Positions 18,301 to 26,815 of a stretch of DNA of 45,359 nucleotides are shown one piece after another. Source of the stretch: Alphaproteobacteria bacterium (GTDB lineage Bacteria; Pseudomonadota; Alphaproteobacteria; Rhizobiales; JAKIUO01). Every line of letters begins with the position of its first letter. Position 1 is the first letter of the stretch. The stretch is from positions 1-45,359 of the forward strand of contig JAJRQA010000128.1 of the NCBI GenBank assembly GCA_024280475.1. The letters run 5' to 3'. The position numbers were made by a program, and so were the translations under genes. Under the pieces are notes generated by a model, which worked only from the letters and a program-made list of their open reading frames with translations, searched no databases and had not been told where the DNA came from.

Positions 18301-19512
18301 ATGAAAACCAATCAGGTAAATCGCGACTCTTTATTTCAAGTTGACGCCATGTTTCGAACGCAAAACATTAAAAAGCCCCAAGCCGGCCTCGCCGGTCAAG
18401 GTCAGGGCTACCTAGTGCATGTCTGGTCAAGCTGGTGTGAACGAGCCGCCGCATTTGCCAAACAGGTGGAAGGTGATGGCACGACCCTGTTCCAAAGTGA
18501 ATTCTGGCTTTCTACCTGGTATCAAACCTTCACAAATAGCCCAGATAGCCAAGCCGTGATTGTCGCGGTTGAAGATCGCCAATCGGGCGAACTTGTTCTA
18601 CTGCTACCCTTGGTCAAGCGCCGCGAAATGGGTCTGTCGATCATCTCATTTGCCGACTTTGGTCTGGCTGACTATAATGCGCCACTCATCCACCCCTATC
18701 ACCCATTCGATCCGCAACAGCTCAATCTCTTGATGCGCGACATCACCCGCTCGCTACCCGCTGCTGATTTGCTGAAGCTGGAAAAAATCCCCGATCGCAT
18801 CAATAATGTGGCCAATCCACTTTGTGCTCTCAAGGATCTGCAAGAAAGCAATCTATGTCATTACGGCATAGAAATCTCTGGCAGCTGGGATGATTACTGG
18901 AGCACTCTGAAACGCAGTTTTCGCAAAGATCAACGACGTCGCTGGCGGGTGCTTGAAAAAAAGGGCGAGGTATCATTCGTCTGGTGCCGCGACGAAAAAG
19001 ATATCAAATCTTTGCTTTCCACTCTCATGACACAGCAGCGCAAACGGTTGGAATACCTCGATCTTCCCTATCTGCTTGATGACCCCTACATGAAACGCTT
19101 CTATGAGCAGCTCATTATCAAGGGCTGTTCAAAAGGCCCCGTGATCTTCACGGCCTTGCTGGTCGCAGGCCAGCCAGTGGCCACCTTGTGCGGATTTGGC
19201 AATGGCTCCCAATATGGCATGACGGTCTCTGGCTATGAAACCGGCGAATGGAGCAAATGTTCACCTGGGCGCCTGCTCACCGAGCGCACCATGCAGGCCT
19301 TGCACGAACACGGCTACCACTATTTCGATTTTACCATTGGCGATGAACCCTACAAGCAATATTTTTCCATCGAACAAGGCACATTGCATGAAGTTTGTCG
19401 CCCCTTGTCATGGCGAGGCTTGCCGCGATATTTCTGGATGAAAGTCAAAGCTGCGCAAAGACGGTCCTCTCTCGTTCAATCGATTAAAAACCGGCTCAAA
19501 ACGGCGATCTAA
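18301..19512 (+). CDS. CelD/BcsL-type GNAT acyltransferase
   Basis: A 403-residue cytoplasmic protein of the CelD/BcsL group, GNAT acyltransferases often found in cellulose and exopolysaccharide loci. The N-terminal GNAT-like half has 'FQSEFWLSTWYQTF' and 'VILPLVKRR'-like text (actual 'LVLLLPLVKRREMGLSI'). The second GNAT domain (about 195-360) holds 'SFRKDQRRRWRVLEKKGEVS', 'GQPVATLCGFGNGSQYG' and 'SPGRLLTERTMQALHEHGY', followed by 'YFDFTIGDEPYKQYF', the hallmark end of this family. It may add an acyl group to a sugar precursor. Start ATG 18301, with GGTGAG upstream; an in-frame ATG six codons earlier has a poorer ribosome site. Confidence 0.82.
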   Translation: MKTNQVNRDSLFQVDAMFRTQNIKKPQAGLAGQGQGYLVHVWSSWCERAAAFAKQVEGDGTTLFQSEFWLSTWYQTFTNSPDSQAVIVAVEDRQSGELVLLLPLVKRREMGLSIISFADFGLADYNAPLIHPYHPFDPQQLNLLMRDITRSLPAADLLKLEKIPDRINNVANPLCALKDLQESNLCHYGIEISGSWDDYWSTLKRSFRKDQRRRWRVLEKKGEVSFVWCRDEKDIKSLLSTLMTQQRKRLEYLDLPYLLDDPYMKRFYEQLIIKGCSKGPVIFTALLVAGQPVATLCGFGNGSQYGMTVSGYETGEWSKCSPGRLLTERTMQALHEHGYHYFDFTIGDEPYKQYFSIEQGTLHEVCRPLSWRGLPRYFWMKVKAAQRRSSLVQSIKNRLKTAI

Positions 19513-19538
19513 AATTATTCGCCACATCTATTTTATGT

Positions 19539-19847
19539 CTAAATACCGCTGGTATCTTCCACGACCCTTAATACGGGCTTGCCATCGACCCGAGGTCTTC
19601 GGGCAAAAGAAACGCCGATCTCCGACATGTTGCGCCAGATAACCCAGCACAGCGTGCGCTCATTTTCACTTGGAATAAACAAGGTGAAATGATCAGGAAC
19701 ACCCATAGCTGATGAGATCTTCAGGCACGCGCCACCGCTGGATATATTCTTGACAAGGCAATCAAACACACTGCACTTGTTGTTAAAATATATCTTGGCG
19801 GGTAATAAGGTCCGCGACCGCACGTTTCTTCGAAGATTATTTGGCAT
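19539..19847 (-). CDS. PilZ-domain protein, probable c-di-GMP effector
   Basis: A small single-domain protein of 102 residues. The c-di-GMP-binding signature is visible: an arginine-rich start 'LRRNVRSRTLLPAKIYF' (R-x-x-x-R) and, about 30 residues on, 'CLVKNISSGGACLKI' (the N/D-x-S-x-x-G box). 'TLCWVIWRNMSEIGVSF' closes the beta barrel. Such proteins link c-di-GMP to motility, polysaccharide output or the cell cycle. It converges on the exopolysaccharide arm (26 bases between stops) and a perfect CtrA-type box lies 84 bases upstream of its start. Confidence 0.88.
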   Translation of the reverse strand: MPNNLRRNVRSRTLLPAKIYFNNKCSVFDCLVKNISSGGACLKISSAMGVPDHFTLFIPSENERTLCWVIWRNMSEIGVSFARRPRVDGKPVLRVVEDTSGI

Positions 19848-19930
19848 AACTCACTCTTTCAATTCAGATGCATAGGCATATTCTCGAACGATGATGCTAG
19901 AAGCAAACGCAAAAACCTTCCAATAGCTTC

Positions 19931-19946
19931 TTAACTTATCATTAAC
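19931..19946. promoter_or_regulatory. Candidate CtrA-binding box (TTAA-N7-TTAAC)
   Basis: TTAACTTATCATTAAC matches the alphaproteobacterial CtrA consensus TTAA-N7-TTAAC exactly. It sits between the divergent pilZ gene (84 bases upstream of its ATG) and the aminotransferase gene (108 bases upstream). Given CtrA's known control of motility and c-di-GMP genes, pilZ is the likelier target. No other exact match was noticed in the window. Confidence 0.6.
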
Positions 19947-20053
19947 CCTGCAGGACTTTAACGAGTTGAAATCAATGAAATAAACACTCCATTATTTTGG
20001 AGACAAAAATATTTATTGGTTTTAAGCTACCCGCAAAACAGGGAAAGTTCGGG

Positions 20054-21367
20054 ATGAATAAATCGGATCACCTTCGCTCCTACTGGATGCCGTTCACTAA
20101 TAATCGGGCCTTTAAAAAAAACCCAAAACTGTTTGCCAGTGCCAAGGGTGTGTATTACCAGACTCCGCGCGGCCGCATGATCCTTGATGGCACATCGGGC
20201 ATGTGGTGTTGCAATGCAGGACACGGGCGCACTCGTATTGTTGAGGCTATTCAAAAAGCGGCGGCAGTGCTTGATTATGCTCCCGGGTTCCAGCTTGGTC
20301 ACCCCGCCGCTTTTGAGGCTGCCAATCGGCTTTTAAACATCGCGCCAGATGGTTTTGGTCATGTCTTTTTTACCAATTCTGGATCAGAATCCGTCGATAC
20401 AGCGCTCAAAATAGCCCGTGCCTATCAACAAATGCGTGGACAAAAACGGCGCTCCGTTCTTGTTGGACGCGAACGCGATTATCACGGGGCCGGATTTGGC
20501 GGCATATCTGTCGGAGGCATCACCTCCAACCAGCAGTATTTTGGCCCCTTGTTACCGCAAACCGATCATCTGCGCCACACTCATGATCTCTCCCGAAATG
20601 CCTTTACAAAAGGCCTGCCAGATCACGGCACCGAGTTTGCTGATGACTTGAACCGGCTTGTCGAGCGCCATGGAGCCAAAGCCATTGCCGCGGTGATCGT
20701 TGAACCGATTGCCGGCTCGACCGGAGGGCTCATTCCCCCAGCGGGCTACTTGCGCCGACTGCGCGAGATTTGCGATGAGCACGATATATTATTGATATTC
20801 GATGAAGTGATCACCGGCTTTGGACGCCTTGGCGCACCGTTTGCTGCGGATTTTTTTGGCGTCATGCCAGATATGATCACCCTGGCCAAGGGACTGACAT
20901 CGGGCACTGTCCCCATGGGGGCCGTACTGGTCAATGACAAAATCCACGATGCCTTCATGAAAGGTCCAGAGCACGGAATCGAATTCATGCATGGCTATAC
21001 AACAAGCGGTCATCCCCTCGCTTGTGCCGCCATGATCGCCACTTTGCAAACCTATGAAAAAGAAGATCTGTTTGCACAGGTCAATGAGCTTTCACCCTAT
21101 TGGGAACAAGCGCTGCATTCTCTGCAAGAGCTGCCTCATATTATCGACATTCGCAATCTGGGACTGATCGGAGCGATTGAACTGGAGCCGCGTCGCAATG
21201 CGTCAGGCTCGCGAGGTCAAGATGCCTTTAACGAATGTTTTGAGCATAATCTGCTGATCCGCGTCACCGGTGACACCATTGCCCTGTCTCCGCCGTTCAT
21301 CATCACTATTGAGCAAATAGATAAAATGATTGATCGCTTGCGATCGGTTTTGAAAAATCTCGACTAG
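20054..21367 (+). CDS. Class III PLP-dependent aminotransferase (omega-amino acid:pyruvate type)
   Basis: A 437-residue fold-type I PLP enzyme moving an amino group from an omega-amino acid or amine to pyruvate or another keto acid. Motifs: 'HLRSYWMPFTNNRAFKKNP' near the start, 'TSGMWCCNAGHGR', 'FFTNSGSESVDTALKIARAY' for PLP phosphate binding, 'FDEVITGFGRLGAPFAADFF' carrying the pyridine-N Asp, and the Schiff-base Lys at about residue 279 in 'TLAKGLTSGTVPMGAVLV'. Its sequence is closest in style to beta-alanine/omega-amino acid:pyruvate transaminases; the actual substrate is not certain. Start at ATG 20054 after AGGGAAAG; the longer reading frame would need a TTG. mtnA follows after 25 bases. 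Confidence 0.88.
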   Translation: MNKSDHLRSYWMPFTNNRAFKKNPKLFASAKGVYYQTPRGRMILDGTSGMWCCNAGHGRTRIVEAIQKAAAVLDYAPGFQLGHPAAFEAANRLLNIAPDGFGHVFFTNSGSESVDTALKIARAYQQMRGQKRRSVLVGRERDYHGAGFGGISVGGITSNQQYFGPLLPQTDHLRHTHDLSRNAFTKGLPDHGTEFADDLNRLVERHGAKAIAAVIVEPIAGSTGGLIPPAGYLRRLREICDEHDILLIFDEVITGFGRLGAPFAADFFGVMPDMITLAKGLTSGTVPMGAVLVNDKIHDAFMKGPEHGIEFMHGYTTSGHPLACAAMIATLQTYEKEDLFAQVNELSPYWEQALHSLQELPHIIDIRNLGLIGAIELEPRRNASGSRGQDAFNECFEHNLLIRVTGDTIALSPPFIITIEQIDKMIDRLRSVLKNLD

Positions 21368-21392
21368 ACCTTTTGAAGGAAAAGATCGTTAA

Positions 21393-22493
21393 ATGAAAAT
21401 CGGCAATCAGCATTACCGATCGATCTGGTTTGATGAGCAAAGCCAGCATGTCAAAATCATCGATCAACGGTGGCTGCCGCACCAGTTCAAGATTGTTACC
21501 TTGAACAATCGCGATGCATTTATCGCTGCGATTGGCGATATGTGGGTGCGCGGTGCGCCGTTAATCGGGGCCACTGCAGCTTACGCCTTTTATGTGCAGA
21601 TGAAAAAAGACCCATCGCACCAATCGCTTGATCAAACTTATGATCTGTTGCTGGCAACAAGACCAACCGCCGTCAATCTGCGTTGGGCGCTTGATAAAAT
21701 GCGCGCACTGCTAACACGCCTGTCAGAAAATCAACGCCCCCAGGCAGCACTCGCCCTTGCCCAAGAAATCTGCGAGCAGGATGTTGAACGTAACCGCCTG
21801 ATCGGCGTGCATGGTCTGGGGCTGATCAAAAAGATCGCTACCACCAAAAGCCCTGGTGAGCGCGTTAACATCCTGACCCATTGTAATGCCGGCTGGCTGG
21901 CAACCGTTGACTGGGGCACCGCCACCTCGCCCATATATCACGCTGCACAGGAAAATATTCACGTTCACATATATGTGGATGAAACAAGGCCGCGGAACCA
22001 GGGGGCTCATTTGACAGCCTTCGAACTAGCCCAGCAGAATATTGACCATCAGCTTATCGTCGATAATGCGGGCGGCCATCTCATGCAGCACGGCGATATT
22101 GACCTGGTGATCACTGGCACCGACCGCACAACCGGGTCTGGTGATGTATGCAACAAGATCGGCACCTATCTAAAGGCTCTGGCGGCGCGTGATAATGATA
22201 TTCCGTTCTATGTGGCCCTGCCCTCCACAACCATCGACTGGGCCTTGTCCAACGGCATCGCACAAATTCCCATTGAGGAACGAGATAGTCTGGAGGTCAC
22301 CAAAATCTGGGGCAAGCTTGATAATGGCACCGTTGCACAGGTACAAATCTGCCCCGACAATACGCCGGTTGCCAACCCCGCCTTTGACGTCACTCCCGCG
22401 CGCCTCGTCACCGGTCTCATCACAGAGCGGGGTATTTGCGAGGCTTCAAAACTAGGCCTTGCGAAATTGTTTCCAGAATTTGTGACTAACTAG
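21393..22493 (+). CDS. mtnA: S-methyl-5-thioribose-1-phosphate isomerase
   Basis: A 366-residue enzyme related to eIF2B subunits that converts methylthioribose-1-phosphate to methylthioribulose-1-phosphate in methionine salvage. Diagnostic blocks: 'DMWVRGAPLIGATAAYAF', 'NILTHCNAGWLATVDWGTA' with catalytic Cys164, 'DLVITGTDRTTGSGDVCNKI' with catalytic Asp244, and 'PFYVALPSTTIDW'. Length is normal. It is 25 bases after the aminotransferase gene with AAGGAAAAG upstream, so the two form an operon. No mtnK, mtnP or mtnBCD genes are present here, so the fate of the product cannot be told. It converges on the hydrolase gene with a single base between stop codons. Confidence 0.95.
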   Translation: MKIGNQHYRSIWFDEQSQHVKIIDQRWLPHQFKIVTLNNRDAFIAAIGDMWVRGAPLIGATAAYAFYVQMKKDPSHQSLDQTYDLLLATRPTAVNLRWALDKMRALLTRLSENQRPQAALALAQEICEQDVERNRLIGVHGLGLIKKIATTKSPGERVNILTHCNAGWLATVDWGTATSPIYHAAQENIHVHIYVDETRPRNQGAHLTAFELAQQNIDHQLIVDNAGGHLMQHGDIDLVITGTDRTTGSGDVCNKIGTYLKALAARDNDIPFYVALPSTTIDWALSNGIAQIPIEERDSLEVTKIWGKLDNGTVAQVQICPDNTPVANPAFDVTPARLVTGLITERGICEASKLGLAKLFPEFVTN

Positions 22494-22494
22494 G

Positions 22495-23373
22495 CTAAAA
22501 ACCGCAACGGTGCAAAAAATCAACGAGATCCTTGTCATGCTGCTTGATCTTGTTGATGGATTCGTGCCCTGCTCCCTCGATCAGCAACACTTCTGGTACT
22601 TTATCAGGGCAGTTGGTCTGGATGGCGCGCAGATCAGAAAGCGGGATCACCTCATCCTTTGTGCCATGCACCAAAAGCACCGGGCACGAAATCTTGCATA
22701 GGGCGTTCATGGGGGCGATCTCATCAAATTTATAGCCGATCAGCCATTGCGTGTAGGCCATGACAACAGGAGCCATCATACGCAAAATAATCAGCGATTT
22801 ATACGGCCTTTGCAAATGACGCTGCATCAGCAACAAGGGATGGGCAAAACTGGAAATGGAAATCACCGCGTCGATATCATCGCGCCGCGACGCCGCCAGT
22901 AATGCGGCCCCCGCCCCCACCGAATGGCCGAGCAAGGCTATGCGCCCACCGCCATCGCTCGTTTGCTTCTTAAGCCAGTCGATTGAGCTTTCCGCATCGC
23001 TTGTAAATTTTGGCAAGGACGAAATACCATCATCGGGGCTGCTACCGTGATTGCGGGCATCCACCAGCAATATATTGATACCGGCACGATAAAAGGGGTC
23101 AGCCAGGGGCAGCATCATTTGCGTGTTGGCCCCCCAGCCATGAACGATCAGCAATGTCGCATTCAGGGGGTCGCTTGACGCCAGCACATGCCAGCCAAAC
23201 AGTTCAAGCCCTTGATCTGTTGGTATTTCCACCTGTTCGAAGACCATATCAAAATCTGACGGATCACCATATTGGCGATTGCGCGGCGCCTTGAAGCCCA
23301 TATACATGGACGCCGCAAAGGCAAGGGGCACGCCGATTAACAAAACACCCATTATGATCAAAAAACTTGTCAT
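22495..23373 (-). CDS. Membrane-anchored alpha/beta hydrolase
   Basis: A 292-residue serine hydrolase. One N-terminal membrane segment (residues 4-26) anchors it. The oxyanion motif 'LLIVHGWGANTQM' is followed by 'VDARNHGSS', the nucleophile elbow 'LLGHSVGAGAALLA' (Ser151), the acid in 'VLLVHGTKDEVIPLSD', and the catalytic His in 'IEGAGHESI'. The overall layout resembles YqkD/FrsA-like esterases of unknown physiological substrate. It is divergent from the DUF547 gene and convergent with mtnA. Confidence 0.85.
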   Translation of the reverse strand: MTSFLIIMGVLLIGVPLAFAASMYMGFKAPRNRQYGDPSDFDMVFEQVEIPTDQGLELFGWHVLASSDPLNATLLIVHGWGANTQMMLPLADPFYRAGINILLVDARNHGSSPDDGISSLPKFTSDAESSIDWLKKQTSDGGGRIALLGHSVGAGAALLAASRRDDIDAVISISSFAHPLLLMQRHLQRPYKSLIILRMMAPVVMAYTQWLIGYKFDEIAPMNALCKISCPVLLVHGTKDEVIPLSDLRAIQTNCPDKVPEVLLIEGAGHESINKIKQHDKDLVDFLHRCGF

Positions 23374-23565
23374 GAGCCGGTTTATCCTGCCAGGCTGGTC
23401 GTCACAATATGTAAATTGGCTTCACGATCACTTGAAGGGCCATATCCTCGCCGTTAGATTTCTCTAAGTTGAATTAGTATGCCAGCCAAATATCAGGGTC
23501 TGTTTCAAAATGGCGTAAAATAAGACTGAAAATACTCCTGTATGGAGCTGATTTAGGAAACCAAC

Positions 23566-24387
23566 ATGATTTATACTCGACGCCTTTTCCTCGCCACGGC
23601 CATTGCCCTGGCAGGCACGAACATAGCCCTGATGCCAGCTCATGCTGGTCCAGCGCAAACATTTAAAACCTTCCAGAAAGGTTCCAGCAAAAGCGTCAAC
23701 CATGCAGCTTGGGACAAATTGCTGAAAACCTATGTGCACAAAACTAGATCCGGCCTCAATGAAGTCGACTATAAAGCGTTCAAGAAATCGGGCCACCGGG
23801 CACTTAAAGCCTATTTGCGCAAGTTACAATCGACCAATGTCAAATCCCTTGACCGCAAAGAGCAATTCGCCTTTTGGGTCAATTTATATAATGCCAAGAC
23901 GATTGAAGTCATCTTGAGCAAATACCCGGTTTCATCGATCAAGAAAATCAAGTCGGGAATTTTTTCGCCCGGCCCCTGGAAGCTTAAAAACATGAAAGTC
24001 AATGGCGAGGCTTTGACGCTTGATGATGTGGAGCATAAAATATTGCGCGGCCTGTGGCGCGACCCTCGTATTCATTATGCCGTCAATTGCGCCTCGATCG
24101 GTTGTCCCAATCTGGCCGTCGATGCTTTTACGGCCGCCAATTCGCAAAAATTACTGAACGCGGGAGCGCGGGCTTATATTAATTCCCCGCGCGGGGTCAA
24201 AGTCTCAGGCGGACGCGTACAAGCATCAAAAATCTACAAATGGTTCAAAAAAGATTTTGGCGGCAATGAACGAGGTATTTTGAAACATCTACGTCTTTAC
24301 GCGGCGCCAAAACTGGCAGCCAAACTGAAAACGGCGCGCAGCATCAATTCTTACGACTATGACTGGTCGTTGAACGATCTGCGTTAA
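23566..24387 (+). CDS. Secreted DUF547 protein
   Basis: A 273-residue exported protein with signal peptide 'RRLFLATAIALAGTNIALMP' ending near 'AHAG' (about residue 27). The DUF547 domain occupies about 90-225: 'EQFAFWVNLYNAKTIEVIL', 'LTLDDVEHKILRG', 'DPRIHYAVNCASIGCPNL' with its conserved Cys pair, and 'INSPRGVKV'. The domain is widespread in bacteria and plants and its biochemistry is not established; the conserved His/Cys block recalls transglutaminase-like folds. The ATG has AGGA eight bases upstream. A strong terminator follows. Confidence 0.85.
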   Translation: MIYTRRLFLATAIALAGTNIALMPAHAGPAQTFKTFQKGSSKSVNHAAWDKLLKTYVHKTRSGLNEVDYKAFKKSGHRALKAYLRKLQSTNVKSLDRKEQFAFWVNLYNAKTIEVILSKYPVSSIKKIKSGIFSPGPWKLKNMKVNGEALTLDDVEHKILRGLWRDPRIHYAVNCASIGCPNLAVDAFTAANSQKLLNAGARAYINSPRGVKVSGGRVQASKIYKWFKKDFGGNERGILKHLRLYAAPKLAAKLKTARSINSYDYDWSLNDLR

Positions 24388-24413
24388 CTCTCGGTCAAAC
24401 AGCTGATTTTTAC

Positions 24414-24451
24414 ACCTGCGAAGCTCTAATGAGCCTCGCAGGTATTTTTTT
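24414..24451 (+). terminator. Intrinsic terminator of the DUF547 gene
   Basis: ACCTGCGA and TCGCAGGT form an 8-bp stem, extended by an inner GCT/AGC pairing, followed by ATTTTTTT. Located 26 bases after the stop codon; a textbook Rho-independent terminator. Confidence 0.9.
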
Positions 24452-24578
24452 GTGCTCATTTTCAATTAGTTTGAACCTTTTTTCTTGCCATCGCGACCAA
24501 AGGATAACAGCTCGCACACTTATCGGGCGATCCATGCATTTTGCGAATGTCAGATTTGAGAATAAAGGGACAAGAAAA

Positions 24579-24776
24579 GTGAAAGAAAACCGTGTAGATC
24601 TTCACGTAAACAAGAATAATTATGGCAGTATTCCAAAAGTATATGATACGGTCGCATCAAAGACTTGCGAGATAACAAAAAATATTATTCGAATTGCTAA
24701 TTCAAAGCAAATCCAGCCTGATACATTTAAAATCGGCTGTTATCTCATTAAAAATTTAAAGGAGATGTCGGTATGA
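24579..24776 (+). CDS. Possible small leader protein, translationally coupled to the next gene
   Basis: A 65-residue reading frame starting at GTG with AAAGGGA upstream and ending TGA inside the ATGA that starts the next gene. It is Lys/Asn-rich ('VKENRVDLHVNKNNYGS' at the start, 'YLIKNLKEMSV' at the end) and matches no family I know. An in-frame extension runs back into the terminator and is unlikely. The surrounding sequence (24452-24772) is AT-rich and holds no other gene. The ATGA overlap favours a real gene, but chance is a serious alternative. Confidence 0.3.
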   Translation: MKENRVDLHVNKNNYGSIPKVYDTVASKTCEITKNIIRIANSKQIQPDTFKIGCYLIKNLKEMSV

Positions 24777-26806
24777 ACTCGCAACTTGAAATGGTTCACA
24801 CGAGGTCATTAATGTCGCCAGCAACGAGCAAGGTAAATTTGCTGCGATCTGCAAGCCTCATCGCCCTCCTTTGTCTCTCCTCCACCGCCCTCATAACCCC
24901 GGTCTCCGCACAAGGCGGTATATTGGATGGCATCAAAGGCCTGTTTAGCAGTGATGCCCCGTCAGCAGATAGCCCCTTGATGAAGCCGGGCAATGTCGCG
25001 GTCACCGGTTTTTCCGGCACTTCTTTTCCCCAAGAAGGTCTGCCCCCCGGCATCAATCCGCTGGACGAAACATTCATTGACCTCAATGGCAAGACCTTGC
25101 GGATATTCAATGTACGGGTTGCAGGCGAAGCGCCCAAAGGCCAGCTCGTCAACACCCCTCCCCCCTTTGAAGTCGAAGCACGTAAAATCGGGCAAGTCTT
25201 TGGCCTTGCTTACGACAATGGCACCCTCATCGAAGGCCGCACTGACGGCAAGCGCACCGTACCTAATCTTTATGTCACGGCTGCAACCATGCATGGCTTG
25301 CAAGTCGTCGTCCCCGATAGTGATGGTGATGGCCGTCCAGAACGCATCAAAACCGGTGCCCCTGGCGCCACCTTCATGGACGGCCAGCACGGTCTTGATC
25401 TTAGCGGCGGTCCCGGCAGTATCTACAAAATAAACGGTGTCACTGGTGAGATCAGCCTGTTCGCCAATGTGCAACTGGATGGCGTTGATAATGCCGGCGC
25501 TGGACTTGGCAATATCGCCTTTGACCAGACCCACCAGCAACTCTTCGTCTCCGACCTTGATACCGGTAAAATACATCGCTTTGATATGCTCGGAACAGAT
25601 CTTGGCAGTTTTGATCATGGCACCAATGGCCGCCCCAAAAACGGCTTTGACGCGGTCCCTCATGACCCCGCCAACCGCATGGATATCACCAGCCCAACCT
25701 TCAACGCCCAAGATCCAGAAACCTGGGGATTCACCTCTACTGCTCGCCGTGTGCACGGCCTTGCCGTCAAAGGCAATCGTTTGTTTTACGCGGTATTTGA
25801 AGGCCTGCAAGTCTGGTCCATCGGCATCAATCATGATGGCAGTTTCAAGGATGACGCGCGCTGGGAACTCGATGTCAAATCAGATAGCGATCACCCCGTC
25901 ACGGATATTGTATTCGACCGCAAAGGCTTTATGTATCTGGCCCAACGCGGCCACGTCAAAAACGCCTATGATTATTCAAATTTTGCAACACCCGCCACCT
26001 CGCAGGTTGTTCGCTATCACAGAGAAAGCCCCGATGATCCAGCGACCCCTTCCGTTTGGATAGAGACCCCGGCGGAATATGCCGTTGGTTTTCCAGAAGG
26101 CAACCGCATGAGCCTTGGCGGTATCGACCTTGGCTATGGCTATGATAAAAATGGCAATATCAACCCGCGCAGCTGCGATGGCACGCTTGGCAAAACCGGT
26201 GATGATCTCCGCAATAACCCGGCCTTGGCCGATCAGCTTGCCGCCGGTGGACCTTTCAACGTGCATGGATTCCAGCTGACCAGAAAATATCTGGTACGGC
26301 CCCAGAACGTCCCGCCTTTCGGTAGTTATTTCGTAGATTACGACGGTACCTTCGAAGACCCCGAAGTACGCGGTCATGTCGGTGATATCGAGATCTGGAA
26401 CCCGTGCCGTGGTGGCCGTTCTTACGGCTGGGGCGATATTATTCCCTATCCAGAGCCGCTTCCCGATCCGACCCCGAAATGCGCCAATGTTGAATGGATC
26501 GAATATCTTTGTAATCCAGGCGGGGTCGAAGCCTCTATCTGGTTGAAAGACAATACGGGTCACGGCTTTGACAGCCTGAAAACGCAATCAGCAACCCCTG
26601 GCGTCTTTGTCTTCCCGCCCATGCAAAAACGCGCCTCGGTGCTGGATCCGTTCTGGCTGGATTTCGTTGGAGCTGGATCTGGCAAAAAGATTGATCTCAA
26701 TCTGTGCCTCTACAAAGAGGCAGACGCCGCCATCCCCGGCAAGACCTTCCCTTGTTGCAAGCTGCAATTGCCGCTCCGCACGCCCACCAGTATTTGCGCC
26801 CCATAG
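24773..26806 (+). CDS. Secreted beta-propeller-like protein, first gene of a two-gene secreted system
   Basis: A 677-residue exported protein. The signal peptide ends near 'ITPVSA-QGG' (residue 46). The mature part has repeating blade-like segments with 'GLAYDNGTLIEG', 'PGSIYKINGVTGEISLFA', 'GNIAFDQTHQQLFVSDLDTG', 'VHGLAVKGNRLFYAVFEGLQ' and 'VTDIVFDRKGFMYLAQRG', which read like an NHL/SMP-30-type propeller. A calcium-loop motif 'DSDGDGRPE' lies at about residue 182. The C-terminus (560-677) carries Cys pairs ('PCCKLQLPL'). No catalytic motif was recognised, so a binding or scaffold role is as likely as an enzyme. AAAGGAGATG precedes the start. It is followed after nine bases by the giant repeat protein, so the pair is almost certainly one operon. 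Confidence 0.75.
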   Translation: MNSQLEMVHTRSLMSPATSKVNLLRSASLIALLCLSSTALITPVSAQGGILDGIKGLFSSDAPSADSPLMKPGNVAVTGFSGTSFPQEGLPPGINPLDETFIDLNGKTLRIFNVRVAGEAPKGQLVNTPPPFEVEARKIGQVFGLAYDNGTLIEGRTDGKRTVPNLYVTAATMHGLQVVVPDSDGDGRPERIKTGAPGATFMDGQHGLDLSGGPGSIYKINGVTGEISLFANVQLDGVDNAGAGLGNIAFDQTHQQLFVSDLDTGKIHRFDMLGTDLGSFDHGTNGRPKNGFDAVPHDPANRMDITSPTFNAQDPETWGFTSTARRVHGLAVKGNRLFYAVFEGLQVWSIGINHDGSFKDDARWELDVKSDSDHPVTDIVFDRKGFMYLAQRGHVKNAYDYSNFATPATSQVVRYHRESPDDPATPSVWIETPAEYAVGFPEGNRMSLGGIDLGYGYDKNGNINPRSCDGTLGKTGDDLRNNPALADQLAAGGPFNVHGFQLTRKYLVRPQNVPPFGSYFVDYDGTFEDPEVRGHVGDIEIWNPCRGGRSYGWGDIIPYPEPLPDPTPKCANVEWIEYLCNPGGVEASIWLKDNTGHGFDSLKTQSATPGVFVFPPMQKRASVLDPFWLDFVGAGSGKKIDLNLCLYKEADAAIPGKTFPCCKLQLPLRTPTSICAP

Positions 26807-26815
26807 GAGGAAATA

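Noticed and set aside
19848-20053. Riboswitch before the aminotransferase-mtnA operon
   Set aside because: No SAM, glycine or other known aptamer core could be drawn.
24429-24578. N-terminal extension of the small frame before the propeller gene
   Set aside because: It begins inside the DUF547 terminator and has no ribosome site.
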